Shown here: positions 54,274 through 63,717 of the stretch, one piece after another
How positions within the stretch are numbered: position 1 is the first letter of the stretch
How the letters are laid out: every line of letters begins with the position of its first letter
Assembly (NCBI GenBank): GCA_041228345.1
Contig: CP166131.1
Location: 1,116,001 to 1,180,000 of the forward strand
DNA: 64,000 bases
Source of the DNA: Alphaproteobacteria bacterium LSUCC0396
Lineage (GTDB): Bacteria > Pseudomonadota > Alphaproteobacteria > Puniceispirillales > Puniceispirillaceae
Direction: 5' to 3'
Notes under the pieces: generated by a model
What the model was told of the DNA's origin: nothing
Seen by the model: the letters and a program-made list of their open reading frames with translations, nothing else
The model's database searches: none
Made by a program: the position numbers and the translations under genes

Positions 54274-54942
54274 TTAGTCAATGAAGGTAGCAAATTCATC
54301 AATCGACACCCGCGCCGAATGCACTCGATTGATTGGAGCCTCAGTATCTTCAAAGCCGATAGCAACGCCACATGCAAGCATCAAGTCGTCTGGCGCGCCG
54401 GTTGCTGCGCGTACATTTTTATGAAAAAACGTCCAGTAGCCCTGGGCACAGCTGGCAAGACCATGGTCTTCACATAACAGCATCAGGCTTTGTAAAAACA
54501 TGCCCAGATCCATCCACTGGCCATAGCTTAGGGAGCGGTCAATATATGCAAACACGCCAACCGGCGCATTAAACATCAGCGCATTTTTGGCAAATTGCGC
54601 TCGCCGGCCGGCCTTGTCTTCCCGTTCGATCCCAAGAACGCGGTAAATATCCTCGCCAATTGCAAAGCGCCGCGCATCAAATTCGGTTTTAAGTGGTTTT
54701 GGATAGACCGCATATTCAGGCGTCGACAGTGGCTTATTTTGAGCAATAGCCTCACGGGTATTGGCCTTCAGGCTAGCCAGCGCGTCCCCCGTCAATACAA
54801 ATAGCTGCCAAGGCTGCAAATTGCCATTCGACGGAGCGCGAGACGCCTGTTGAATAATTCTCCGCAACAATTGACTATCAACTGGTCGGTCCAGGAAAGA
54901 GCGGCAGGATTTGCGGTGCTGTAAGGCGTGTTCGACCGTCAT
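54274..54942 (-). CDS. Nitroreductase-family protein
   Basis: 222 residues from an ATG following a G-rich GTGGGG; an upstream start adds 15 residues. HRKSCRSFLDRPVDS near the N-terminus, QASRAPSNGNLQPWQLFVLTG and CEDHGLASCAQGYW are features of the general nitroreductase group (NfnB/YdjA-like). It uses FMN and reduces an unknown substrate. It lies upstream of the tRNA fragment and so on the putative island side. Confidence 0.87.
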   Translation of the reverse strand: MTVEHALQHRKSCRSFLDRPVDSQLLRRIIQQASRAPSNGNLQPWQLFVLTGDALASLKANTREAIAQNKPLSTPEYAVYPKPLKTEFDARRFAIGEDIYRVLGIEREDKAGRRAQFAKNALMFNAPVGVFAYIDRSLSYGQWMDLGMFLQSLMLLCEDHGLASCAQGYWTFFHKNVRAATGAPDDLMLACGVAIGFEDTEAPINRVHSARVSIDEFATFID

Positions 54943-55433
54943 TGTTAACCCCACTCTTCCTTTCTGTTTAGCCTTGTCATCAAACAACCGTGCTGCTTGT
55001 CAACATGCGATACCCTCTATCCAAACTGCTTCAATGCGGTTCCTGGTTTGGCGGCTTTTCCAAAATCAGGAAGCATCATCACGGATGCTCAATTGCTTGC
55101 AACAAGGCTGCAATTTCAAAGGAGTGAACCCGTGTCAGTAGCGCCTGTGCAAACAATGACCGAAAAACAGATAGCCGGCTAGAGGATAGAATTGAGATTT
55201 GAGCAGATGGTAAAGTTTTATGCTTGCCTTGTTTGATAGCTGACCCACCAAGAGCATCCTGACATTCTTAAAACCTATGAAAAATCAATGAAATACGCCT
55301 GAATTCACAAATAGTGCAATTTTTGCATCACATAAGAAATAATTTAGCTCTATATTGCACCAACTTTTTTAGATACCACTCTAGCGTATCCGATTTAACC
55401 CGCAAAACTCTTGTCTTATGGAAAGGTGAGGCC
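54943..55433. other. Intergenic region with palindrome and possible gene remnant
   Basis: About 490 bp. AAAGGAG followed by a GTG at 55133 opens a frame that stops after 16 codons, perhaps a decayed gene start. At 55315-55327 TGCAA-TTT-TTGCA forms a perfect palindrome, followed by a TATATT about 24 bp later, which could be the operator and promoter of the small gene to the right. Confidence 0.4.
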
Positions 55434-55613
55434 ATGTTGGAAACAAGCCAAGGAATTATCGCTGAGCTCGACAAGCATATGTTTCGCAAAAACCCGTCCG
55501 ACTTCCTGCGAGCGAAAGATGAAAAAGGTGAAATTGTCATGCGTAAACCTCAACCAGACTGCGGTTCCTTGAGACCGGGACTAATTGCAGTAAGAAAATA
55601 TATTTCACACTGA
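55434..55613 (+). CDS. Small hypothetical protein (59 residues)
   Basis: The ATG follows GGAAAGGTGAGGCC, a good ribosome site, and this start is preferred to one 40 codons upstream. The peptide, MLETSQGIIAELDKH to GLIAVRKYISH, is polar and charged, with no membrane segment or known motif. It lies behind a palindromic promoter-like region. It is probably expressed, but the function is unknown. Confidence 0.5.
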   Translation: MLETSQGIIAELDKHMFRKNPSDFLRAKDEKGEIVMRKPQPDCGSLRPGLIAVRKYISH

Positions 55614-55751
55614 CTCACTGGAATTCCTGCTTTTAGCAGACAGTGCGGTTTAGTTGGTTTACGCATTAACCTAAATCAACCCGAACTCATACTAAAGGCT
55701 GGCCCAGGTTGGTAAAAACCAGTCCTAAACTTTTCGAAATAGGAGAAAACA

Positions 55752-55937
55752 ATGAGCGTTGCTTCATTTTATAGAGAGACTTGCGTCCTTTGCGAGCAGG
55801 TTTCTATTGGATTGGGAAAATTCACTTGTAGAGCCGGAACATTCTTGGAAATCGTCAACACTTCCATCGAAGCCGCTCAACTAGCACGTGCGGAAAAACA
55901 CATCGAAGCTTTTGAATTGATGAAACGCGTCAATTAG
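55752..55937 (+). CDS. Small hypothetical protein (61 residues)
   Basis: The ATG follows AGGAGAAAACA, a strong ribosome site. The peptide begins MSVASFYRETCVLCEQVSIG and includes three cysteines (C11, C14 in CVLC and C26), then a helical end rich in Ala, Glu and Lys. The C-x2-C with a later Cys could bind a metal, but no family is recognised. A terminator at 56062 ends the transcript. Confidence 0.55.
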   Translation: MSVASFYRETCVLCEQVSIGLGKFTCRAGTFLEIVNTSIEAAQLARAEKHIEAFELMKRVN

Positions 55938-56463
55938 ACGGTTTGAGACACCAGCTTATAAAAAATGCCGAGTGTCTTTTTTGAACCAGAGCAAAGACTA
56001 AAAACAATCAGATTTGAAAGGCTCAACAGTCGCTATTCTGGGGTATTTAGGTGATCTCTCTAAGGCTTCTCTGGCCAACCAGTGAAGCCTTACCTTTTTG
56101 TTCCACCTTAACTGCGATCATACGGAATGCCAGTTTTTCAAATCAGATTAATCGACGCATCGAGAAGCAACTAAATTAACCACAGTTAGAGATTTGCAAG
56201 CGTATCAGGTATTATTGGCGTAGGTGACACGATCAAGCTGTTTACGGTGAATACATTAGTAGTTACCAAATAACCAAATAAAGACAAATCTCAAATATTT
56301 AGAGGCCCTCGCCTCAAAGACTCCGATAATGATCGCGGCTTTAACTGTAAAACGAAATTCAAGCTCTAAAGATTAGTATTTAAGGACAGCACAAAGGACC
56401 CAGCACTATTGGAGAGTGAGCGTGGCACCCAAACTGTAACGCCATCACTGGAAAAGTGTGCAG
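55938..56463. other. Intergenic region, 526 bp
   Basis: The left 125 bp would be the 3' untranslated part of the small-protein transcript, ending in the terminator below. The right 360 bp up to the phaZ stop codon show no gene, repeat or structure I can support. Confidence 0.45.
56062..56100 (+). terminator. Rho-independent terminator after the small cysteine protein gene
   Basis: AAGGCTTC, then CTGG-CCAA-CCAG, and GAAGCCTT form an extended stem with one mismatch, followed by ACCTTTTTG. Confidence 0.8.
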
Positions 56464-57687
56464 TCAGCCTTGCCTAATAAAATCAAGGAATTTTGGCCGG
56501 ATATTGTTGCGCCACGCTTTACCACTAAAGATACCATAATGGCCGGCTCCTTCCTCGAGGATGTGGTGTTTTTGTGTATCAGGCAAACCGGTGAATAGCC
56601 CCAAAGCAGCTTTGCATTGACCAGGCGCTGAGATATCGTCACGTCCCCCCTCGATCACCAAAAGGCGAGTGGTGCGCACTGCCCCGATATCAAGTTTTTG
56701 CCCATGATGCACAAAATTATTGGTTGCAATGTCACGGTCCTTGAAAATGCGTTGGACTGTATCAAGGAAAAATTCGGCAGGCATATCCATTACCGCCAAA
56801 TATTCATTGTAAAAACTGTTATGCCGGTCGCCATCATGCGCAGTGCCATCTGATTCAGCACAAACCTGCCTCACAAAAGATTCGATATGCGTGGCGGCGT
56901 TCATGCTCATAAAAGCAGTTAACTGTAAAATGCCTGGGTAAACCAGGCGGCCGGCGCCAGCATACTGGCTGTCAATCGGCATGATTACCGTTGACTGTAA
57001 TTGCGGAATGTCAGTCTTGCCTGCATAATTAGACACCGCCGATGGGTTGGCGGCAGGGTCTACCGGCCCCCCCATCAAAGTCACTGATTTGGGCATCGCA
57101 GCCGGGTTGTCAAGTGCCAGACGTGCAGTAGCCGCGACGGTAAGTGGCGCTGGCTGGCAAATGGCGAGCACATTTGTTATTGGCCCCAGGTAAGTGATGA
57201 AGTCGACAATGTAATCCACGAAATCATCGAGGTTAAATGAACCAGCATTATTTGGCACATCGCGTGCATTTTTCCAGTCAGTAACATATACGTCGCAGTC
57301 AGGAACAAGGCTGGCCACCGTATTACGTGTCAGCGTGGCATAATGGCCTGACATAGGCGCTATGATCATAACAGTTTCAGCTGATTGTTTTTGCGAAGTA
57401 GTGGCAAATTTCGTCAGGGCGCAAAAAGCTCTATCGAGAATGATTTCTGGTTTGATGGGCCGGGATTCGCCTGATGTGGTCAATGCCTCGACCGACCATT
57501 CTGGTTTTGCATCCATTCGCTCCAGAGATTTTTCGGCGACTTTGGACCAGCCATTCATCAATGATCCAAATGGATGTAGGCGCGTGAGCCCAGGAGCTTG
57601 GTCAAACAAATGACTGAACTGGCTCGCAAACGCCTTCTGCAATTTGATAGAACTGTCCAAAAGCTGGTAGGATGGTATAGTATACAT
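56464..57687 (-). CDS. phaZ: Intracellular PHA depolymerase
   Basis: 407 residues of the alpha/beta hydrolase family. APMSGHYATLTRNTV and DVYVTDWKNARDVP lead to the nucleophile region AICQPAPLTVAATARL, where C177 takes the place of the lipase Ser, as in the Ralstonia PhaZa1 group. IEGGRDDISAPGQ and the C-terminal GAGHYGIFSGKAWRN supply the Asp and His. It depolymerises native intracellular polyhydroxybutyrate. It is divergent from phaC. Confidence 0.93.
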   Translation of the reverse strand: MYTIPSYQLLDSSIKLQKAFASQFSHLFDQAPGLTRLHPFGSLMNGWSKVAEKSLERMDAKPEWSVEALTTSGESRPIKPEIILDRAFCALTKFATTSQKQSAETVMIIAPMSGHYATLTRNTVASLVPDCDVYVTDWKNARDVPNNAGSFNLDDFVDYIVDFITYLGPITNVLAICQPAPLTVAATARLALDNPAAMPKSVTLMGGPVDPAANPSAVSNYAGKTDIPQLQSTVIMPIDSQYAGAGRLVYPGILQLTAFMSMNAATHIESFVRQVCAESDGTAHDGDRHNSFYNEYLAVMDMPAEFFLDTVQRIFKDRDIATNNFVHHGQKLDIGAVRTTRLLVIEGGRDDISAPGQCKAALGLFTGLPDTQKHHILEEGAGHYGIFSGKAWRNNIRPKFLDFIRQG

Positions 57688-57750
57688 AAATAATAGGTTC
57701 CAAAATTACATTAGGGACAGGCTCCCACATATTTGACCGAAAGAAAAGCG

Positions 57751-59526
57751 ATGTCTGATTACGATATGGCCGAATCGTCCCAGCTTGACGAGCTCAAAGA
57801 CAATTTTGAGAAAATTGATGCATTAACAAAGCGGCTGATTGTGATCATGGCGCGGCAAAAAGCCGAACAGCCAGAACAGTCAAATGCAAGCACCGAACTG
57901 TTTTTCAAGGCAGCATCAAGCTATTTTGCGCAGATGATGAACAACCCTGCCAAATTGATCGAAAGTCAGGTCCGATATTATAAAGCCTCAATTGAGGCCT
58001 GGTCTGATTTTCAAGCCTCGATGATGGGGGCCTCACAGGACGCAAAACCCAAGGACCGGCGTTTCCGCGACGGAGCGTGGCAAACCAACCCCTATTTTAG
58101 CATGATCAAACAGCAATATCTGCTGTCCAGCGAAGTGATTAAGGACTCGGTCGCTGAGATCGAGGGGTTGTCAGAGGGTGAAGCCCGACAAATTCAGTTT
58201 TTCTCACAACAACTGATCAATTTTCTGTCACCACAAAATTTCTTGGGAACAAATCCCGAAGCATTGAAACACGCGATTGAAACCCAGGGCAAATCGCTGG
58301 TTGAAGGGCTAGAAAATCTGGTGAGTGATCTGGAAAAAGGTGACGGTCAGCTGTCTGTATCATTGACCGATACCAATGCTTTCAAGGTTGGAGAAAATCT
58401 GGCTACATCTTCTGGTAGGGTGGTATTCCGCAATCGGCTGTTTGAGTTGATCCACTATCAGCCTAAAACCGAAACCGTGTTTGAACGGCCGTTGTTGATT
58501 GTGCCGCCATGTATCAACAAATTCTACATTCTAGATCTGACACCACAAAACAGCTTCATACAGTTTGCGCTGGCTGCTGGCCAAACGGTGTTTTTGATGT
58601 CATGGGTCAACCCGGATGGGACAATGGCCGATGTTGGTTTTGACGACTACATAACCGAAGGTGTGCAAACCGCACTGGAACAGGTGACCAGCATGACCGG
58701 TCAACCGCAGGCGAATGTGATTGGCTATTGTATCGGTGGGACATTGGTAGCGGTGGCGGCAGATTATTTGCAAAAAACCGGTCATTATCTTATCAATTCT
58801 GCAACCTTTTTTACCACTTTGACCGATTTTCATGATCCTGGCGAATTGGCAGTTTATACCGGTCCCGACTATTCCAAGAAAATTCATGATCGCATTGCCG
58901 AAAGTGGCGTTTTGGATGGCGCATTTTTGGCTCAGACTTTCAGTTTTTTGCGCTCAGGAGATTTGGTGTACGGCCCGGCGGTTCGGTCCTATCTGATGGG
59001 ACAAAAACCGCCGGTTATGGACTTGCTATATTGGAACAGCGACTCAACCAACTTGCCAGGGCGCATGGCGCGCGAATATCTTGACAATTTCTATCAGAAC
59101 AACCGTTTCGCGAGTGGAGCGCTGCGGCTCCTTGATACCGATCTGGCACTGGCAGATGTTGATATACCAATCTGTGCGGTCGCCACTGAAACGGATCATA
59201 TTGCACCCTGGCGTTCGTCTTTTGCCGGGATCAGCCAGACCAAGGGGTCAAAAACCTATATTTTGGGCGGAAGCGGGCATGTGGCCGGGATTATAAATCC
59301 ACCCAAATCTGGGAAATATTATTTCCGCATAGCAGATAATTTAACCAAATATGCAGCTGACACTTTCCTTGACCTACCAGTTACAGCCGGATCTTGGTGG
59401 CCAGCATGGGAGGCATGGGCGGCTGGCATGTCAGGAAATAAAATTATTTCAAACAATGTTTTAAACAATTTTGAATGGCCAGACTTAGGTCCTGCGCCAG
59501 GAGAATATGTGCAGCGCCACAGTTAA
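57751..59526 (+). CDS. phaC: Class I polyhydroxyalkanoate synthase
   Basis: 591 residues from the ATG after GAAAGAAAAGC; a TTG six codons earlier is less likely. It carries the PhaC N-terminal domain, the lipase-like box GYCIGG with nucleophile C327, WNSDSTNLPGRM, and the His in GGSGHVAGIINPP. The size fits class I synthases that use short-chain hydroxyacyl-CoA. It polymerises (R)-3-hydroxybutyryl-CoA onto the granule. First gene of phaC-P1-A-B-P2-R. Confidence 0.95.
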   Translation: MSDYDMAESSQLDELKDNFEKIDALTKRLIVIMARQKAEQPEQSNASTELFFKAASSYFAQMMNNPAKLIESQVRYYKASIEAWSDFQASMMGASQDAKPKDRRFRDGAWQTNPYFSMIKQQYLLSSEVIKDSVAEIEGLSEGEARQIQFFSQQLINFLSPQNFLGTNPEALKHAIETQGKSLVEGLENLVSDLEKGDGQLSVSLTDTNAFKVGENLATSSGRVVFRNRLFELIHYQPKTETVFERPLLIVPPCINKFYILDLTPQNSFIQFALAAGQTVFLMSWVNPDGTMADVGFDDYITEGVQTALEQVTSMTGQPQANVIGYCIGGTLVAVAADYLQKTGHYLINSATFFTTLTDFHDPGELAVYTGPDYSKKIHDRIAESGVLDGAFLAQTFSFLRSGDLVYGPAVRSYLMGQKPPVMDLLYWNSDSTNLPGRMAREYLDNFYQNNRFASGALRLLDTDLALADVDIPICAVATETDHIAPWRSSFAGISQTKGSKTYILGGSGHVAGIINPPKSGKYYFRIADNLTKYAADTFLDLPVTAGSWWPAWEAWAAGMSGNKIISNNVLNNFEWPDLGPAPGEYVQRHS

Positions 59527-59530
59527 ATTT

Positions 59531-59590
59531 CCGCATTGCGTAATTTTCTCTTGATTTTCTGCATTGCGGTAACTATATTCCGCTTAGCAG
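59531..59590 (+). promoter_or_regulatory. phaP1 promoter with three PhaR-like operators
   Basis: A -35 TTGATT (59551-59556) and -10 TATATT (59574-59579) are separated by exactly 17 bp. Three sites of the form YYGC-N3-GCRG surround it: CCGCATTGCG before the -35, CTGCATTGCGG between the boxes and CCGCTTAGCAG at the predicted start of transcription. They resemble the CTGC-N3/4-GCAG site reported for PhaR in related bacteria, so PhaR repression of this promoter is likely. Confidence 0.65.
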
Positions 59591-59614
59591 AAAATTTTAT
59601 CAGGAGACGAACAC

Positions 59615-59995
59615 ATGTTTACTTTTACTGACTATACCAAAGCGATGGAAAAATTCGTATCAGCCTCACCATTCGAGATGGCTGATAATCTAAAGCCATT
59701 CATTGATTATCAGACCAAGCTGTCACATGTTGCCTTTGACGCGGCTAAAAAGAATATCGAGATTGGTCAGACCTGGATGAACGAAACCATCGTAGCCCTT
59801 GAAGCTTTTGCCAAGCCTGTCGAAAAACCTGCAGATTTAGCAGCTGCCTCGACCGAATTTGCCAAAGCACAGGTTGAAGCGGCACCAAAGCATCTTGCGA
59901 GCATCGCTGAAGTTGCCAAAAAGGCGCAGGTTGATACAGCAGAGATCATGCTGAAAGCCGGCAAGGATGTCCAAAACAAGATCGTCAACGCTTAA
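59615..59995 (+). CDS. phaP: Phasin (granule-associated protein) PhaP1
   Basis: 126 residues, helical and amphipathic, of the phasin_2 type: MFTFTDYTKAMEKFVSASPF then KNIEIGQTWMNETIVALEAF. It coats PHA granules and controls their number and size. CAGGAGACGAACAC precedes the ATG. It lies behind its own strong promoter and is followed by a terminator, so it can be expressed at high level independently of the phaA-phaB genes. Confidence 0.9.
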   Translation: MFTFTDYTKAMEKFVSASPFEMADNLKPFIDYQTKLSHVAFDAAKKNIEIGQTWMNETIVALEAFAKPVEKPADLAAASTEFAKAQVEAAPKHLASIAEVAKKAQVDTAEIMLKAGKDVQNKIVNA

Positions 59996-60009
59996 CAGCA
60001 CGCGCGAGT

Positions 60010-60038
60010 AAAAAGGGGGCGCTCTGGCGCTCCTTTTT
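60010..60038 (+). terminator. Rho-independent terminator after phaP1
   Basis: AAAAAGG and GCGC pair with GCGC and CCTTTTT around a small loop, ending in TTTTTG. It isolates phaP1 from phaA. Confidence 0.85.
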
Positions 60039-60089
60039 GTATTTATCCAGCACTAAATCGCACATGGCCACGGGCCAACGGAGGGTATG

Positions 60090-61265
60090 ATGACAAATGT
60101 GGTTATTGCATCAGCAGCACGGACGCCAGTTGGCAGCTTTGGGGGCACCTTGTCGGGATTGCCGGCGCATGAACTTGGCAAAGCGGCAATCGAAGCGGTT
60201 GTTTCGCGTGCCGGAATCGAAAAGGCAGAAGTTTCAGAAACTATCATGGGCCAGATTTTGACTGCTGGCCAGGGGCAAAACCCAGCTCGTCAGGCGCACA
60301 TCAACGCTGGTTTGCCGCAAGAAAGCGCCGCATGGGGGATCAACCAGCTCTGTGGTTCGGGTTTGCGTGCGGTGGCGATTGGGGCCCAGCATGTGCAACT
60401 TGGGGATGCCGATGTTGTCATCGCCGGTGGCCAGGAAAGCATGTCATTAGCGCCACATGTTTCCATGTTGCGGACCGGGGCGCGCATGGGCAATTTGGCC
60501 TTTATCGACTCTATGATCATGGATGGGCTGACCGATGCTTTTCATGACTATCATATGGGCACAACCGCAGAAAACATTGCCACCAAGTGGCAGATCAGCC
60601 GCGACGAACAAGATGAATTCGCAGTTGCCTCGCAAAACAAGGCCGAGGCGGCCCAAAAGGCCAGTAAATTTGCTGATGAAATTACTCCAGTTCTGGTCAA
60701 AACGCGGCGAGACGAGGTCACTATCGACTGTGATGAATATATCAAACATGGCGTCGACATAGCAGCCCTGCAAAAATTGCGTCCAGCCTTTTCGAAGGAT
60801 GGCACTGTGACAGCTGGTAATGCATCGGGCATCAATGATGGTGCGGCCGCGGTATTGTTAATGAGCGAAGCTACCGCCACTGCTAAAAATATTCAGCCAA
60901 TGGCCCGGATCGTGTCTTATGCCACCGCTGGTGTTGACCCGGCGATTATGGGGATCGGACCAGTTACCGCGTCGCGCAAAGCCTTAGCCAAAGCTGGCTG
61001 GACGGTTGATGACCTTGACCTTATCGAGGCGAATGAAGCTTTTGCCGCACAGGCGATTGCTGTCAATCGCGATATGGGATGGGACCCTGCTAGGGTGAAT
61101 GTGAATGGCGGTGCGATTGCGATTGGCCACCCAATTGGGGCGTCTGGGGCCCGTGTTTTGAATACGTTGTTATTTGAAATGCAGCGGCAGAAAGCCCAGA
61201 AAGGCCTTGCTACTCTTTGTATCGGTGGTGGTATGGGTGTCGCCATGTGCATTGAACAGCTATAG
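60090..61265 (+). CDS. phaA: Acetyl-CoA C-acetyltransferase (beta-ketothiolase)
   Basis: 391 residues; two adjacent ATGs follow GGAGGG, and the second is preferred for spacing. The active Cys lies near residue 90 in [12 protein letters not shown]; the general-base His is in [14 protein letters not shown] and the second Cys in [12 protein letters not shown]. It condenses two acetyl-CoA to acetoacetyl-CoA, the first step of PHB synthesis. It is followed by phaB. Confidence 0.94.
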   Translation: MTNVVIASAARTPVGSFGGTLSGLPAHELGKAAIEAVVSRAGIEKAEVSETIMGQILTAGQGQNPARQAHINAGLPQESAAWGINQLCGSGLRAVAIGAQHVQLGDADVVIAGGQESMSLAPHVSMLRTGARMGNLAFIDSMIMDGLTDAFHDYHMGTTAENIATKWQISRDEQDEFAVASQNKAEAAQKASKFADEITPVLVKTRRDEVTIDCDEYIKHGVDIAALQKLRPAFSKDGTVTAGNASGINDGAAAVLLMSEATATAKNIQPMARIVSYATAGVDPAIMGIGPVTASRKALAKAGWTVDDLDLIEANEAFAAQAIAVNRDMGWDPARVNVNGGAIAIGHPIGASGARVLNTLLFEMQRQKAQKGLATLCIGGGMGVAMCIEQL

Positions 61266-61321
61266 CTGTCAGCGCCAGAACTAACCCTAGCTGAGATCTT
61301 GTTAAGAAAGGAACGAACGTT

Positions 61322-62044
61322 ATGTCAAAGACCGCGATTGTGACAGGTGGAACCCGCGGCATCGGTGCCGCCATTTCAAGAATGTTGAAATCTGCCGGCT
61401 ACCAGGTAGCCGCCAACTATGCTGGCAACGACGACGCTGCCGCAGCTTTTGCCAAAGAGACCGGTATTGACGTGTTCAAATGGTCGGTCGCGTCTTATGA
61501 GGATTGTGACGCCGGTGTTGCAGCGGTTGAAGCCAAATTGGGCCCAGTTGATGTGCTGGTAAACAATGCCGGCATCACCCGAGACAGCGCCTTCCATAAA
61601 ATGACTCCCCAGCAATGGCATGATGTTATCGACACCAATCTTAATGGCCTGTTTAACATGACACACCAGGTTTGGGGTGGTATGCGCGATCGTAATTTTG
61701 GCCGCATAGTGAATATTTCATCGATCAATGGGCAAAAGGGCCAGTTTGGTCAGGCCAATTATTCATCGGCCAAAGCGGGCGATCTTGGCTTTACCAAAGC
61801 CTTGGCCCAAGAAGGTGCGGCTAAGGGAATAACAGTCAATGCGGTTTGCCCCGGCTATATTGGTACCGAAATGGTTAATGCGATGGCGGATGAGGTCATT
61901 GCCAAAATCACCGCACAGATCCCGGTTGGCCGGCTAGGTTCACCAGATGAAATTGCCCGCTGTGTATTGTTTCTTGTGAGTGATGATGCGGCCTTTATCA
62001 CCGGGTCAACCTTGTCGGCGAATGGCGGACAGTTTTTTGTCTGA
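61322..62044 (+). CDS. phaB: Acetoacetyl-CoA reductase
   Basis: 240 residues of the short-chain dehydrogenase family. TGGTRGIGAAIS is the cofactor motif and the Ser-Tyr-Lys centre is in SSINGQKGQFGQANYSSAKAG. It reduces acetoacetyl-CoA to (R)-3-hydroxybutyryl-CoA with NADPH, the monomer of PhaC. AAAGGAACGAACGTT precedes the ATG. Confidence 0.94.
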   Translation: MSKTAIVTGGTRGIGAAISRMLKSAGYQVAANYAGNDDAAAAFAKETGIDVFKWSVASYEDCDAGVAAVEAKLGPVDVLVNNAGITRDSAFHKMTPQQWHDVIDTNLNGLFNMTHQVWGGMRDRNFGRIVNISSINGQKGQFGQANYSSAKAGDLGFTKALAQEGAAKGITVNAVCPGYIGTEMVNAMADEVIAKITAQIPVGRLGSPDEIARCVLFLVSDDAAFITGSTLSANGGQFFV

Positions 62045-62095
62045 TCAACGTCGTGGTTATCGCTAGTGATTGAATTACATAAAGGAGACTGAGCT

Positions 62096-62599
62096 ATGTT
62101 CCATCCTGATGATTACAAAAAAGCCCTTGATAAAATGGGTGCTACCACACCCGCAGATATAGCTGAAGCTATGAAGCCAGTTCTCGACTATCAGGCTAAA
62201 TTGTCCAAAATCACCCTTGATGCGACAAAAAAGCATTTAGCCGTCGGACAAGCGATGGTTAACGAAACGATGGAGGCACTTGACCGTCTTGCTAAAACGG
62301 CCCCCGCAGCAACCGACATGGCAGCTGCGTCAAGCGAATTTGCCGCTGAACAGACTAAAGCGATGCCGAAGCATATGTCAGCTTTTGTCGATATCGCCAA
62401 GTCTGCGCAGGCTGAGACCATAGATGCGATGGTATCTCTGGGGCAAGAAGCCGTGGCTACAGGTAACGTTTCGGACAGCTCCAAAAAAGAGACTAAGTCT
62501 AAAAGTATTATTACACCTGTTTCTACCCGAACCGATAATGATACTGCGGCGATGGCTAGTATCAAAAAGGATGTAATGGCCAAGGCTGCCAAGAAGTAG
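62096..62599 (+). CDS. phaP: Second phasin PhaP2
   Basis: 167 residues. The N-terminal 110 are homologous to PhaP1 (YKKALDKMGATTPADIAEA, LDYQAKLSKITLDATKKH), followed by a Ser/Lys-rich tail (SDSSKKETKSKSI to MAKAAKK) absent in PhaP1. The basic tail could bind nucleoid DNA or PHA-associated proteins, like PhaM-type phasins; that is inference. AAAGGAGACTGAGCT is the ribosome site. Confidence 0.88.
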   Translation: MFHPDDYKKALDKMGATTPADIAEAMKPVLDYQAKLSKITLDATKKHLAVGQAMVNETMEALDRLAKTAPAATDMAAASSEFAAEQTKAMPKHMSAFVDIAKSAQAETIDAMVSLGQEAVATGNVSDSSKKETKSKSIITPVSTRTDNDTAAMASIKKDVMAKAAKK

Positions 62600-62619
62600 T
62601 CTGGTCATTGCATGTAATT

Positions 62620-62654
62620 GTGTAAAAAAGAGGTGGGATTTACACTTCTTTTTT
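62620..62654 (+). terminator. Terminator between phaP2 and phaR
   Basis: GTGTAAA and TTTACAC form a stem, followed by TTCTTTTTT. An alternative pairing of the A-run/GAGGTG with CACTTCTTTTTT is also possible. It stops transcription after phaP2 and leaves phaR with its own short upstream region. Confidence 0.75.
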
Positions 62655-62690
62655 GCTTGAATACCTACCTGCAGGATTTAGGAGATTTTG

Positions 62691-63338
62691 ATGAACGAAA
62701 CTGACAAGCCAAGTCTGACGATTCATCGTTATTCGAGCCGTAAATTCTATACCAAAGATACCAAAGAATTTGTCACACTAGATGATATCAGTAGATTAAT
62801 AAGGGCTGGACATTCGGTCACTATACTAGACAAGAAAACTGGAGAAGACATCACCAATCAATATTTGCTGACGATTATTTCTGAATTTGAAGGGCAAGGT
62901 GAACAAGTCATTCCTAAGGATTTTCTGACTGAAATTATTAAATGCTATAGTGATACGGCGACTCAAGTATGGCCAAGAGCCATCGAGCAGATGATGCAGG
63001 CCTACCAGAAAAACCAGCAAGATATGACTAGAGCATTTGCAGCGGTATCGCTTGACCCAACAAATCCCGATAAAAATCTTGATGCGCTGAAAAACCTGCA
63101 ATTGATGCAATCAAAAATGGTGGCAGGAATGCTACAATCATGGCAGGACTTTGGCTCAGCGCCATCCAGTTCGCCGCCAGCCAACAAAAATTCAACACCG
63201 CATGATTCGAGTCCGAACGCACAAAGTGCCAGTCCAAGCACATCATCTTCAGCACCAGCAGACATTGATCTTGAGTCCATGAAGGAGCAGGTCACAGCAC
63301 TGCAAAAACAGTTGGCTGCGCTATCAAAGAAAATATGA
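62691..63338 (+). CDS. phaR: Polyhydroxyalkanoate synthesis repressor PhaR
   Basis: 215 residues from the ATG after GGAGATTTTG. The N-terminal DNA-binding domain (IHRYSSRKFYTKDTKEFVTL, DDISRLIRAGHSV, TNQYLLTIISEFE) is diagnostic, followed by a PHB-binding helical domain and a long Ser/Pro/Ala-rich linker (about 150-190) with a coiled-coil end. PhaR represses phasin genes until polymer titrates it. CCTGCAGG 12-20 bp upstream could be an autoregulatory site. Confidence 0.93.
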   Translation: MNETDKPSLTIHRYSSRKFYTKDTKEFVTLDDISRLIRAGHSVTILDKKTGEDITNQYLLTIISEFEGQGEQVIPKDFLTEIIKCYSDTATQVWPRAIEQMMQAYQKNQQDMTRAFAAVSLDPTNPDKNLDALKNLQLMQSKMVAGMLQSWQDFGSAPSSSPPANKNSTPHDSSPNAQSASPSTSSSAPADIDLESMKEQVTALQKQLAALSKKI

Positions 63339-63717
63339 TTTTCAGCTAACACATCAAAATGTGCGCACCTGTGCTGATACTTTTACGTCACAAAAACGAA
63401 CTTTCCCAAGCTGAACGCGAGGGATGCATACAGAGATTGTTGCGGGGCACGCCGCCACAGTTATTTACATTTTGATTTTACGGCATTTTAGGAATGAATT
63501 ACGTTTAACAACAATGTTTTCTGAAGGCTCCAAAATTCTAACTTAAGTACTCGCAACCTTTAAATATGTTATCCGAATAATCAATCTAACACAGTCTGTC
63601 TCTGAGAATAACTCACAACAACTGTCATCGGGCGGTAGTTATCAGGGATGTCTTAAAAGAGGCCCGTAACAACTTTAAAGCTTGAGCGTCAGTTTATTAG
63701 TTTGAGCATTCACAGTT
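63339..63717. other. Intergenic region, 379 bp
   Basis: Convergent 3' ends of phaR and the Ldh-family gene. No small gene or array was found. A weak inverted repeat near 63343-63380 (CAGC with GCTG) might aid phaR termination, but its T-run is poor. Confidence 0.4.

Noticed and set aside
54997-55182. 61-codon frame right of the nitroreductase gene
   Set aside because: No ribosome site before the ATG and composition not coding-like; only the AAAGGAG-GTG remnant inside it was noted.
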